DNA of 64,000 nt from G965207125 sp965207125. GTDB lineage: Bacteria > Pseudomonadota > Alphaproteobacteria > Puniceispirillales > UBA1172. The notes under the pieces are model-generated. The model saw nothing but the letters and a program-made list of their open reading frames with translations. It was not told the origin of the DNA and made no database searches. The position numbers were made by a program, and so were the translations under genes. The first letter of the stretch is position 1. The number at the start of each line of letters is the position of its first letter. Of the stretch, positions 55,066-64,000 are shown piece after piece. The stretch covers positions 434,001-498,000 of the forward strand of contig OZ242263.1 in NCBI GenBank assembly GCA_965207125.1, in the 5' to 3' direction.

Positions 55066-58000
55066 TCACTCCGCTGTAACTGACCGCCTTCTTAGCAGTT
55101 TAGATGATAAGGCTTTAAGAGCAATTTTAATATCCCCACCAACCGCTAGCACCGACGGTACAAGAAAGAGCACCAATAACGTAGTCACCGCCAGCCCAAA
55201 GACAATCGTGGTCGCCATTGGAATTAGGAACTGCGCCTGCAAGGACCGCTCGAACATCAGCGTCGACAAGCCACAAATCGTGGTCACCGATGTTAGGATC
55301 ACCGGCCTTAACCTATCAACCACACCAGAAATAATCGCGGCGTGCCTGTCGCCTTCGTTTTCAAGCATACGGCGCTCTATCGTAGCGACTAGAATAATTG
55401 AGTTATTAATCACAATTCCAGCCAAAGCGATCAGCGCGAACATCGACAAAATCGTCATGGTTAATCCCATCACATAATGCCCGACCACCGCGCCAATCAG
55501 CGCGAAGGGAATCATAACCATCACCGCCAAAGGTAACAGCCATGAGGAAAACACCCAAGCCAGAATTACGTAAATACACACCAAAGCCAAAAGCGCGCCG
55601 CTTCCCATATCGGCAAAGGCCTCACTTTCTTCCTGATCACGCCCATCAAAACGATAACGCAAGCCATAACGCTCTGCGAGTTCAGGTAATCCGGCCTCAA
55701 CGACTTTCTCTAATGCCTCAGGGGTGGCGATCGATGTGCCATCAAGATCGCCAACAATCGCTACTTCACGAAATCCGTCCTGTCGCCGAATCACTGAAAA
55801 TCCCAACCGGTTTTTGATCGTGGCAACCTCGGACAATTCGACAAACTGCCCTGACGGAGTAATGAGCTGTAAACCACTGATATTATCAGTCATGACTTCC
55901 TCGTCCGGCAAAGAGAGCCTCACGGTCACTTCTTCATCACCATCAGGAAAGCGCGTGACGATCGCGCCATCCAGCGCGCTGCGCAGCTGTTGGCCGATGG
56001 AAGAAACAGTAAAGCCCAGCGAACGTCCATAAGGCGTCAGATGAATAATCCTCTCCTCAGCACCATAAGACAGGTTTTCCGACACGCCGCTGGCGGTTGG
56101 AACGGTTTTAACGAGTATTTCAGTCTGTAGTGCTGCCTGTTTCAGCACACTCAGGTCATCTCCCATCAGCCGAACATCTATATCACGCCCTGGCGGCCCA
56201 CCGCGCGGTGCTCTGATCGTCAGGCGTTGCAAGCCAGCCAGCGGCTTGACTTCAGCGCGCCAAGCATCGAGAAAATCATCTATCCGCACCACGCGTTTAT
56301 CAGCGGTCAGTAGTTCAATAGTAACCCCAGCACGGACGTCATTGGCTCTGGCTGGTGGGCCAAAATTATCAGAAACTGATGCGCCCAGAGTCGCGAGCGC
56401 CATATGGATTAAGCCCCCTTCCCCATCCGTCACTTTCTGCTCAGCCACCAGCGCAGCCCGTGAGACCTCATCCAACATCGCCTCAGTCTGTGTGCGCGAG
56501 GTCCCCGGAGTCATCACGATATTACCGAAAGCGATATCAGCCTCTGGCGAGGTGAAAAAGACGAAATTAACGCGCCCCCCCGCCATCATGCCAATCGCGA
56601 GAATGAGCATGGCACATGCGAAGGCAATAGTAGCATATCGCCACCGCACCGCGGTGGTCACCGCGCGCTTAAACTGGCCATCACGGAAAAGGTTAAAGAT
56701 ACGGTCAAAATGATAGCGGAAACCCGATTGCTTTTCATTAGCCTTCCCGCCGAAATGCGCAAGATGCGCCGGTAGAATAAAAAAGACCTCGATCAAACTA
56801 GCCATCAGAACAGCAACCACCACCAAAGGAATCGCTGAAATAATCTCACCGATAATTCCCTTAATAGTGAAAAGTGGCAGAAAAGCTGCAACTGTTGTCA
56901 GCATCGCGGCAATCACAGGCGCGGTCATGCGCGTGGCCGCCGCCGCCGCCGCCCGGTCTATTGGCAAGCCGCGCCTCTTACGCAGATGTTCGCTATGCTC
57001 ACCGATAACAATCGCGTCATCAACCACAATCCCAAGCGCCATAATCAAACCAAACAGCGAGATCATATTGATGGTCTGCCCACTTAACCACATCACGCCG
57101 AAAGTGGCGAGAAAAGCCACAGGAATCCCGGTCGCTACCCAAATCGCCACTTTGAACGACAGAAACATAAACAATACGATCAGCACCAGAGCCAATCCAC
57201 CAAGCCCGTTCTTGACCAAAAGAGAAATTCTTTGCTGTATAAGATCGGCCCGAACGTCAAATTGCTCGATGATGAGAGATTCCGGAGCGCGGCTCCGATA
57301 TTCGCTAAGCCAGTTCTGGACCACCTGGTTGATCTCAAGCGAGTCATTGCTCTGCCCGCGCTGAAAAGTCAAGGCCACCGCCGGCGCGCTATTGCGCTTC
57401 ATCGTGATCGAAGGACTGTCTATCGTTCTGGTGATTGTCGCTATATCAGCCAAGGTCACTTTGCCGCCGTCCGGGCGGATTACAACCTCTATCTTCTCAT
57501 ATTCGCTAACCGTCTTGAGCAACCCCAAAGAGCGTACCCGCAATGCACCATCGGCAAAACTTCCAGCCGGAACATCAAGGGATGTGCGGGTGATAATGGC
57601 TGATATATCGTTTAGCGACATACCAAGTCTTGCCAACTCATTTTGACTGATCTCGATCAGGATAGTTTCATCAGGCAACCCATCTATTTTTATACGATCA
57701 ACGCCTGCCCGTTGCAGGTCTTCCTTTATTTCCTTAGCGTGAACGCGCAAGGTTTCTAAGTCAAAATCCCCCGAAATCACCAAAGTACTGATCGTATCAT
57801 ACGCCTCGCCCTTCACGACCACGGGGGTGTCGCTTTCTTCGGGGAAATTGGTCTGGTTGACCACAGCTTCGACATCGGCGACCGCTTTTTTCATATCCGT
57901 GCCGAATTTGAATTCTACCTCAATACTCCCCACACCTTCATAGCTTCTCGAAATCACTTTTTTAACATTGGTGATCGAGCGCAGCTCAGGCTCAAGCGGT

Positions 58001-58203
58001 TGGATGATATTGGCGTCCACGTCTTCAGCGGTTGCGCCAGTCCATTCAACCTCCACCGCGACAATCTCGACGGTGAAACTAGGAAAAAACTGACGATTAA
58101 GATTGGTCAGGGAAATGACGCCGATCACAATCATCAAAATCATCAGCAAATTAGAGGCGGTTTTGTGACGGATAAAAAACTCTAAAATTGGTGAGGTTTT
58201 CAT
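55066..58203 (-). CDS. RND-family efflux transporter permease
   Basis: A 1045-residue inner-membrane proton-driven pump of the AcrB/MdtC/CusA superfamily. There are about 12 transmembrane segments in the usual 1+5+1+5 plan, with two large periplasmic loops. Family motifs include NRQFFPSF, GATAEDVDANIIQPLE, and the proton-relay aspartate pair in LGIVVDDAIVIGEH (near residue 400). Substrate cannot be read from the sequence. The start overlaps the adaptor gene by 4 bp. No outer-membrane TolC gene is adjacent. Confidence 0.93.
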   Translation of the reverse strand: MKTSPILEFFIRHKTASNLLMILMIVIGVISLTNLNRQFFPSFTVEIVAVEVEWTGATAEDVDANIIQPLEPELRSITNVKKVISRSYEGVGSIEVEFKFGTDMKKAVADVEAVVNQTNFPEESDTPVVVKGEAYDTISTLVISGDFDLETLRVHAKEIKEDLQRAGVDRIKIDGLPDETILIEISQNELARLGMSLNDISAIITRTSLDVPAGSFADGALRVRSLGLLKTVSEYEKIEVVIRPDGGKVTLADIATITRTIDSPSITMKRNSAPAVALTFQRGQSNDSLEINQVVQNWLSEYRSRAPESLIIEQFDVRADLIQQRISLLVKNGLGGLALVLIVLFMFLSFKVAIWVATGIPVAFLATFGVMWLSGQTINMISLFGLIMALGIVVDDAIVIGEHSEHLRKRRGLPIDRAAAAAATRMTAPVIAAMLTTVAAFLPLFTIKGIIGEIISAIPLVVVAVLMASLIEVFFILPAHLAHFGGKANEKQSGFRYHFDRIFNLFRDGQFKRAVTTAVRWRYATIAFACAMLILAIGMMAGGRVNFVFFTSPEADIAFGNIVMTPGTSRTQTEAMLDEVSRAALVAEQKVTDGEGGLIHMALATLGASVSDNFGPPARANDVRAGVTIELLTADKRVVRIDDFLDAWRAEVKPLAGLQRLTIRAPRGGPPGRDIDVRLMGDDLSVLKQAALQTEILVKTVPTASGVSENLSYGAEERIIHLTPYGRSLGFTVSSIGQQLRSALDGAIVTRFPDGDEEVTVRLSLPDEEVMTDNISGLQLITPSGQFVELSEVATIKNRLGFSVIRRQDGFREVAIVGDLDGTSIATPEALEKVVEAGLPELAERYGLRYRFDGRDQEESEAFADMGSGALLALVCIYVILAWVFSSWLLPLAVMVMIPFALIGAVVGHYVMGLTMTILSMFALIALAGIVINNSIILVATIERRMLENEGDRHAAIISGVVDRLRPVILTSVTTICGLSTLMFERSLQAQFLIPMATTIVFGLAVTTLLVLFLVPSVLAVGGDIKIALKALSSKLLRRRSVTAE

Positions 58204-59396
58204 GGCGTGACCGAGGATACCCTCATTCCCTCACCAAGCCCTGGCAGGCGTGTGGCGACAATCTGCTCACCGTTAGCGATATCACCCCTGATAAACGCGG
58301 CGCCGTCGCTTTTCTGGATCACTTGGATGCTACGGCGTTCAGCGCGCCCGTCTGTAATCACATAAACCGCCCCATCATCGCTATTCAGTGCGGCTTCAGG
58401 GACTTTAGCGACATTTTCAAGCAAGCCCGATGAATAGGATACCTCAACAAACGCACCTTCAGGAATAGGCGGTAGATCGCCGACCGCTGGCGGCATCGAG
58501 GCGTAAAGCCTGCCGCCACCATCTACTGTATCAACATTACCCTCGGCGCGTTTAATAATGGCTTCTTGGGTTTTGATATTTTTCCCCCCCGCCTTCCAAA
58601 TAACACTGATGGGCGTGCCGATTAATCTGGCTTGATCTGCAAAAATCTCAGACGGCACAACAAAGGACGCCTCGAGGCTATTGATATCGGTGAACTCGGC
58701 AACCGGTGCGCCCGTCGTTAGCACAACCCCGAGCCCGATCGTGACCTTGGAGAGAATTCCGTCATAAGGCGCGCGCAAGACGGCGTCCGCGAGGTTTTTC
58801 TCAGCCCGTTTCAGGGCCAACGTCAACTGGGCACGGCTTGAACGCGATTGCTCAAGTGCGTTTCTGGCAATCGATAAAGCGAGACTGACCTCATCGAGGG
58901 AGGACTGGGAGGCGATGGAGGCCGCGTTCATCGACTGCATCCGCACATATTGCGCCTCACGCAATTCAAGTTGCTTTGCTAACTCGGCGGTATTGGTTTC
59001 GCTCGCCGCGAGCCGAATCTTGATCTCATCACGGTCTAAAACCCGAAGGTCGGTTTCAAGCCGGGCCAACTCATCACCTTTTCTAACAAAAGCACCATTT
59101 TTGAAATGATCGGCAATACCCACGACCTCGCCTGAAATATTAAAGGATAAGCCGGATTTGCGTGCGGCTCGAACATGACCGAAAGCTGATTTATGCGGAT
59201 AGGCGTTCTCAAAATGGATAACCGCCTGTTCGACCGTCCACACTTGCTCACGGCTCGGCTGCAGAGGCTTCTCCGGCTTGGTGGCAACCAGCGCGTTACA
59301 ACTGGCAAGGGCGAGGAGGATAATCCCGATCGCCACCAGCGCACGCACGGCCACTGGATATTTTCGTATAAGAGATGAGGACAAAACCTTACCCAT
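58200..59396 (-). CDS. RND efflux periplasmic adaptor (membrane fusion protein)
   Basis: This adaptor bridges the RND pump and an outer-membrane channel. From ATG 59396 the protein begins with a basic N-terminus and a hydrophobic segment ending LALASC, a probable lipoprotein signal. Lipoyl/barrel-sandwich halves follow (SFNISGEVVGIADHFKNGAF and LRAPYDGILSKVTIGLGVVL) around a helical hairpin, then a beta-barrel domain. The frame extends upstream to a TTG at 59444, but that start has no ribosome site. It is the first gene of a likely adaptor-pump-hisI-rlmE operon, divergent from glnE. Confidence 0.88.
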   Translation of the reverse strand: MGKVLSSSLIRKYPVAVRALVAIGIILLALASCNALVATKPEKPLQPSREQVWTVEQAVIHFENAYPHKSAFGHVRAARKSGLSFNISGEVVGIADHFKNGAFVRKGDELARLETDLRVLDRDEIKIRLAASETNTAELAKQLELREAQYVRMQSMNAASIASQSSLDEVSLALSIARNALEQSRSSRAQLTLALKRAEKNLADAVLRAPYDGILSKVTIGLGVVLTTGAPVAEFTDINSLEASFVVPSEIFADQARLIGTPISVIWKAGGKNIKTQEAIIKRAEGNVDTVDGGGRLYASMPPAVGDLPPIPEGAFVEVSYSSGLLENVAKVPEAALNSDDGAVYVITDGRAERRSIQVIQKSDGAAFIRGDIANGEQIVATRLPGLGEGMRVSSVTP

Positions 59397-59487
59397 CACG
59401 TGAATGAAGGCTTTGTTTATGCTATTTACAACGCAATAAATCAAGTGTTTAATCCCGATACGCCAATAAATATGCTATAGTCGCGCT

Positions 59488-62349
59488 ATGAATGATCTTG
59501 TTGCTGGCAAGCCTAAATTACTCGTGCCTTCTGAACATTTTTCCGAATGTAACAGTTTTCTCACGGAGATATCAATCGCTGAGGAGGCCGCGATACCCCT
59601 AGCCGCCGCGATGGATATCGCTCCTTATCTTGGGCGGATTATACGCAAAAACAGCGCTGATCTTAATCAGGTATTGGGCGGTAAGGGTGCAGGGATTATT
59701 GCCAATGCGCGCGCCGCCTATAGCGCGGCCATCGCGGCCGCCACCACCGAAGACCAAGTGATGGAGGCAACACGTCATTTCCGCGGGAAAGTCAATATGG
59801 TGGTCTCAGTCGCGGATATTTTCTCGCTAGAGGCGATGCCGCAGCAGATGACATGGCTGAGCCAAGCGGCGGAACTGGCGGTGTCCGAGATTGCCGATTG
59901 GCTCGTGCGCGACACAAGAAAACACGAGAATCTGGATGAAAAAGGCTGGTTTATTCTGGCGATGGGAAAACTTGGTGCGGGCGAGTTAAATTTTTCTTCG
60001 GATATAGACCTGATCGTTATTCATCGTGACGATGAGAATAATCACCTGAGCAGCCACGCTTATATCGAGAGAACACGGCGGCTGGCTAAAATTCTATCAC
60101 AGCCAACCCCGGACGGAATCGGGTGGCGGGTTGACCTGCGCCTGCGCCCGGACCCGGGGGTTTCGCCGGTCGCGATCAGATTTAACGCGGCGATCACTTA
60201 CTATGAAGCCATTGCTCGCACTTGGGAGCGCGCCGCTTTTATCAGAGCACGCCCGGTTGCCGGCAACCTTGCGTTTGCTCGTGAGTTTCTTGAGGCAATC
60301 CAGCCCTTTATCTGGCGGCGCTATCTTGATTATTCGGTGCTAGAAGATATGCGAATCATGTTGCGCCGCGAGAACAAAACTGATGGATTACTTGGATTTA
60401 ACGTCAAGAAAGGACGTGGTGGTATCAGGTCGGTTGAGTTCTTTGTCCATCTCCAACAGCTGATCGCCGGGGGCCGCGAGCCTTCTTTGCGATGCGGTAA
60501 TACTATCCCCGCACTTCACGCACTCGCAAAAAACCAGTGGATCAGCGAGGAGGACGCAAGCCTGCTCGCGGATCATTACCATCGCTTAAGACGGCTAGAG
60601 CATCGCCTGCAAATGATCAATGACGCACAAACGCACCAACTGCCCAAATCCCTTGATCACATGGAACGCCTCGCGGGATTTTGCGGGCATGACCGTGTTG
60701 AAAGTTTCAAGCAATCACTCGAGCGGATTATTGATGAGGTCTGGGACAGCACCCACGCTATATCAACACGGGTGGGGCTTGATCCGACGACCACGGATAA
60801 AATCCTCGCCCCACTTATTTCAGATTTGCTGATCGGCGATGATGATAATACCGATTTGCTCTATGATAAATTAACCGAAATGGGTTATGAGAGCCCACAA
60901 AACATTATCCCGGTTTGCCGGGGGTGGATGGCGGGAAGAATCCCCGCGACCCGGTCCGGACGATCACGTGATATTCTCGCGCGAATCCTGCCTGACCTGC
61001 TCTACCAATTCAGCAAAGCCGCTCGTCCTGACACCGCTTTTTCAGCTTTTGTCCGCATGGTCGAAAACTTACCCGCTGGAATTCAGTTTTTCTCTCTGCT
61101 CGAAAGCAACTCCAACATTGCAAAAGCAATTGGAACCATTCTAGCCGCCTCGCCGATTATGGCCGAACAGATGGCGCGTCATCCGAGCTTGGTCGATAAT
61201 TTGCTCTATCATGAATTCTGGCAGCCTTTAGACTGCGGGGTTGCGGTACTCGCTGCGCAGCTAGCTGATGCTATGGCTAATGGACGATCTTATGAGGACA
61301 AGCTCAATCTGCTTCGTTGTACGGTGAGAGACATGCAGTTCCAGACAGGCGTTCAGATGATCACTGGCTTCATTTCAGCGTCTGAAGCTGGCGAGACTTT
61401 CTCAGCGATTGCCGAGGCGACAATCCTCAGCGTGCTGCCTTACGCCGAAGACTTGGTCGTCGCCCAGCATGGCGCAATCAAAGGAAGTTCGATGGTGGTC
61501 ATGGCGTTAGGCCGGCTTGGCGCGAAAGAAATGACCATCGCGTCTGACCTCGATTTGGTGTTCATCCATAGTGCTGAAGCAGATGCGGTCTCAGATGGCG
61601 AGAAACCAATAACCGCCAACCAGTATTTCACCCGCATCGGACAGGAATTGATCAACGCACTCACCGCTCCGACCGCCGAGGGCAAATGCTATGAGGTGGA
61701 TATGCGCCTAAGACCAAGCGGTAAGTCTGGTCCTGTTACGGTTTCAGCCGCACGTTTTTTCAAATATCAAATAGAGCACGCTTGGACTTGGGAGCATATG
61801 GCGCTGGTTCGAGGCAGAATTGTTGCTGGGATCAATCATGGGGATCTGACAAGGGAGGTGAGCAAAAACCTCTTAAAAATCATGCAGCTGCCACGAGATG
61901 CGCAAAAAGTTATCAAGGACGTCACCGATATGCGCGGGCGAATCCGCCAGCATAACCCACCTAAAAGCCCGCATGACCTGCGCCTAATCGACGGCGGGCT
62001 GATTGATTTTGATTTTCTAGCACAGATGCTCCAGCTGCTTCATCCGGGGGGGGATAAAACGCTTCGTCCCAAGGCCATAGACGCCCTCGCTTATTTGGCT
62101 CAAACTGGCGTCATCGATAAAATCGAGACCGATCACCTACTCAAAGCGGGACAAAAGTTGATGGATTTACATCAGATTATGAGTATCACCATGACGTCGG
62201 TCAAAGATGACCGCGACGCTGAAACTGACCTGCCTTTGATCTTTTATGATATGTTCAAAATCAGCACGATTGGGGAACTTGATACTATGGTAGACCAGCA
62301 GGCCCAGACGATTTCCCACCTGACCACAAAATATTTTTCCCCCGCGTAA
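59488..62349 (+). CDS. glnE: bifunctional glutamine synthetase adenylyltransferase/deadenylase
   Basis: GlnE adds or removes AMP on glutamine synthetase in response to nitrogen status. The 953-residue protein has the two expected nucleotidyltransferase domains. One, near residue 162, has GELNFSSDIDLIVIH; the other, near 676, has GRLGAKEMTIASDLDLVFIH. LRLRPDPGVSP and MRLRPSGKSGPV also recur between them. Length is normal. The gap to the divergent efflux operon (about 90 bp) must contain both promoters. Confidence 0.95.
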   Translation: MNDLVAGKPKLLVPSEHFSECNSFLTEISIAEEAAIPLAAAMDIAPYLGRIIRKNSADLNQVLGGKGAGIIANARAAYSAAIAAATTEDQVMEATRHFRGKVNMVVSVADIFSLEAMPQQMTWLSQAAELAVSEIADWLVRDTRKHENLDEKGWFILAMGKLGAGELNFSSDIDLIVIHRDDENNHLSSHAYIERTRRLAKILSQPTPDGIGWRVDLRLRPDPGVSPVAIRFNAAITYYEAIARTWERAAFIRARPVAGNLAFAREFLEAIQPFIWRRYLDYSVLEDMRIMLRRENKTDGLLGFNVKKGRGGIRSVEFFVHLQQLIAGGREPSLRCGNTIPALHALAKNQWISEEDASLLADHYHRLRRLEHRLQMINDAQTHQLPKSLDHMERLAGFCGHDRVESFKQSLERIIDEVWDSTHAISTRVGLDPTTTDKILAPLISDLLIGDDDNTDLLYDKLTEMGYESPQNIIPVCRGWMAGRIPATRSGRSRDILARILPDLLYQFSKAARPDTAFSAFVRMVENLPAGIQFFSLLESNSNIAKAIGTILAASPIMAEQMARHPSLVDNLLYHEFWQPLDCGVAVLAAQLADAMANGRSYEDKLNLLRCTVRDMQFQTGVQMITGFISASEAGETFSAIAEATILSVLPYAEDLVVAQHGAIKGSSMVVMALGRLGAKEMTIASDLDLVFIHSAEADAVSDGEKPITANQYFTRIGQELINALTAPTAEGKCYEVDMRLRPSGKSGPVTVSAARFFKYQIEHAWTWEHMALVRGRIVAGINHGDLTREVSKNLLKIMQLPRDAQKVIKDVTDMRGRIRQHNPPKSPHDLRLIDGGLIDFDFLAQMLQLLHPGGDKTLRPKAIDALAYLAQTGVIDKIETDHLLKAGQKLMDLHQIMSITMTSVKDDRDAETDLPLIFYDMFKISTIGELDTMVDQQAQTISHLTTKYFSPA

Positions 62350-62446
62350 TAAAAACACTTTGCATTGCCGGATAAAAGGGAGTAATCGGAGCTCGATTAA
62401 GTGTGGCGCTGGGTGGCCAGTATTTTCTTGATTCAGGAGAACGCAA

Positions 62447-63693
62447 ATGAAAGCTGCGCTACTTTCCTCATGGACTTTGTTTTTTGGCATCGCCCTGTTC
62501 ATGGTCGGCAACGGCCTGCAGGGGGTTTTGCTTGGGATTAAAGCCGAGCAACTGTCTTTCGGCGTTTCGGTAACCGGCTTCGTCATGGGCGGCTTTTATT
62601 TCGGTTATGTTATCGGTTCGTTCTTTGTACCAACCATCGTCAGCCGCGTGGGGCATGTAAGGGTTTTCGGGGCAATGGCGGGGCTCGCCTCGTCTTCTAT
62701 ACTCATCCATGCGATTGTCGAGATATCCGTCGTTTGGTTTTTCATGCGTGTTATAACCGGCTTTGCCTATGTGGGGCTTTATATTGTCGCTGAAAGCTGG
62801 ATTAACGACAAAGCCACTAATGATACCAGAGGCGCATTGCTATCCTTTTACATGATCGCGCAGATGCTAGGGCTGATTTGCGGACAACTGATGCTGGTTC
62901 TTGATGATGGCGCGAGCTATCACCTGTTTTTATGGGCGTCTATTCTGGTCTCGCTTGCGGTTATTCCGATTCTGATGACTGCGGCGAAAGTGCCTGATTT
63001 TCAAGAACCTGAGCGCGCCTCATTCAAACATGTTTATAAAACCTCGCCCCTTGCGGTATCTGGCATGGCTTTTATCGGCATGACTTCGGCGATGATTTTC
63101 GGCATGGGAGCGGTTTTCGCCAGCAAATTGGGGATGACCATCAATGAGATTTCTATCTTCATGTCCTCTTTTGTGGTCGGAACGCTGATTCTGCAATACC
63201 CTATAGGCAAATTATCCGATATCATCGATCGCCGCACAGTGATTCTGTTTGCCCATATTCTTTCGGTTCATCAGTGCGCTTGGCGCCTGGTTTATTGGCG
63301 ACCGTAGTTTTGGCTTACTGATTCTCGCGGCGCTCATTCATGGCGGGGGTAGCACGCCGCTTTATTCACTCTATATCGCCCATGCCAATGATTTTCTCAC
63401 CTCAAAGCAGGTCGTCAGCAGCAGTTCTAAGCTGATTATGATCAGCGGAATCGGCTCGATGGTGGGCGCGCCGGTTATGGGTTATATGATATTTCTATTC
63501 GGCGCGATGGCGTTTTTCGCGGATTCTGACCATCGCTCATGCAATGATGGGCATCTTCGTGGTGGTTCGTATGCGGGCGCGCCCCGCGCTCCCAACCGAG
63601 GAACAGGGTACGTTTGTTGTTATGCCGAGAGGCACTGCAAGCGCGACTCCATTGTTGCCTGAAGCCGAATGGGAAGAAGATAATGCGGCCTGA
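62447..63693 (+). pseudogene. MFS transporter carrying two frameshifts
   Basis: A major facilitator superfamily transporter, about 414 residues if read through two shifts. Frame 1 covers residues 1-272 with about eight membrane segments (MKAALLSSWTLFFG ... IDRRTVILFAHIL). Frame 2 starts after the T-run 63261-63263 (RFISALGAWFIGDR ... GSMVGAPVMGYM). Frame 3 starts after the T-run 63513-63517 (ILTIAHAMMGIF ... FVVMPRG ... EEDNAA). Removing one T from each run restores a continuous protein with normal family features. CAGGAG precedes the ATG. Either the gene is decaying or the sequence has two insertion errors; the substrate is unknown. Confidence 0.8.
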
Positions 63694-63767
63694 TAAATTG
63701 TTGTTTGAAAACACTGCATGAATCATGCCAATCTGAATAACCACTTATTAGAGGATAAAAAGATACT

Positions 63768-63974
63768 ATGAATGAAAATCGCATCACCATCATTGCCGAA
63801 AGTTTCGAGGCGGCCGCGCTCGAATTTCATCGCCGCAACCTTGCCCAAGACGGATACCGAATGGCAGGGCCAATCACTATGCAACGTTTTGAGATGCTGT
63901 CAGGTGCGGAACGCGAAATGCTATTTGACGGACGCCCGATGTTCGCCGTTACCTTCGTCAAAGAAAGTACCTAA
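63768..63974 (+). CDS. small conserved-looking hypothetical protein
   Basis: A 68-residue protein (MNENRITIIAESFEAAALEF...) with an apparent alternating beta-alpha pattern and no catalytic motif. AGAGGAT lies about 12 bases before the ATG. It follows the MFS gene by 74 bp. Function is unknown; composition and ribosome site make it likely to be real. Confidence 0.6.
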   Translation: MNENRITIIAESFEAAALEFHRRNLAQDGYRMAGPITMQRFEMLSGAEREMLFDGRPMFAVTFVKEST

Positions 63975-64000
63975 AGCAGCCCTAAATCGCGCAATTCTTC
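63971..64000 (-). CDS. possible 3' end of a reverse-strand gene
   Basis: On the reverse strand the last 30 bases read EELRDLGLL followed by TAG, overlapping the stop of the preceding gene. The sequence looks like a plausible protein C-terminus, but nine codons are too few to identify it. Confidence 0.25.
   Translation of the reverse strand, partial: EELRDLGLL

Noticed and set aside
58200..59396. type I secretion membrane fusion protein serving the giant RTX proteins
   Set aside because: The adaptor is a short lipoprotein-type RND adaptor overlapping an RND pump gene, and no HlyB-type ABC exporter is present.

Overview
The window looks like a chromosomal segment of an alphaproteobacterium. 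Small proteins resembling the alphaproteobacterial families DUF2794 and DUF3126 sit side by side. The order rpsF-rpsR-rplI-dnaB-alr-mlaE-mlaF-radA-cvpA-purF is typical of the class. A marine SAR116/Puniceispirillum-like or Rhodospirillales-like lineage would fit, but that placement is an inference from gene content only. No rRNA, tRNA, CRISPR array, transposase or integrase was recognised.

Layout: (1) 1-3924, minus strand: the start of the complex I operon, nuoA-B-C-D-E-F, with nuoF cut by the window edge; a dapA-family aldolase lies upstream of it. (2) 5141-15263, plus strand: a dense run of ribosomal protein, replication, cell-wall, lipid-transport, recombination and purine genes, many joined by 1-8 bp overlaps. 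(3) 15251-18633, minus strand: yfgM-like/bamB/der, the same order as in E. coli, for outer-membrane assembly and ribosome maturation. (4) 18727-19525: three small genes. (5) 19526-50852: a 31-kb accessory block with three consecutive giant genes on the plus strand (3709, 2959 and 3067 codons). They encode RTX/VCBS/cadherin-like repeat proteins of the kind exported by type I secretion. (6) 50853-59396, minus strand: an RND efflux adaptor and pump, hisI, rlmE, guaB and guaA. (7) 59488-64000: glnE, an MFS transporter carrying two frameshifts, and a small conserved-looking protein.

The most unusual content is the giant-gene array. The three proteins share a near-collinear core of about 2725-2760 residues and then diverge abruptly, directly after the same sequence (DYQINLDNID), into different C-terminal cassettes. 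The spacers between the genes share degenerate repeats and a decayed small reading frame, so the duplication unit included flanking DNA. Stretches identical by eye over about 195 bp alternate with diverged ones, which suggests recombination or gene conversion between copies. No type I secretion genes lie in the window.

A second theme is short in-frame tandem duplication in housekeeping genes: the rpsF tail, rplI acidic tail, cvpA tail, Der linker and guaB/guaA junction. A third is three single-base frameshifts (guaA once, the MFS gene twice). Each is repaired by removing one base from a short homopolymer, so sequencing or assembly error is a live alternative to real gene loss.
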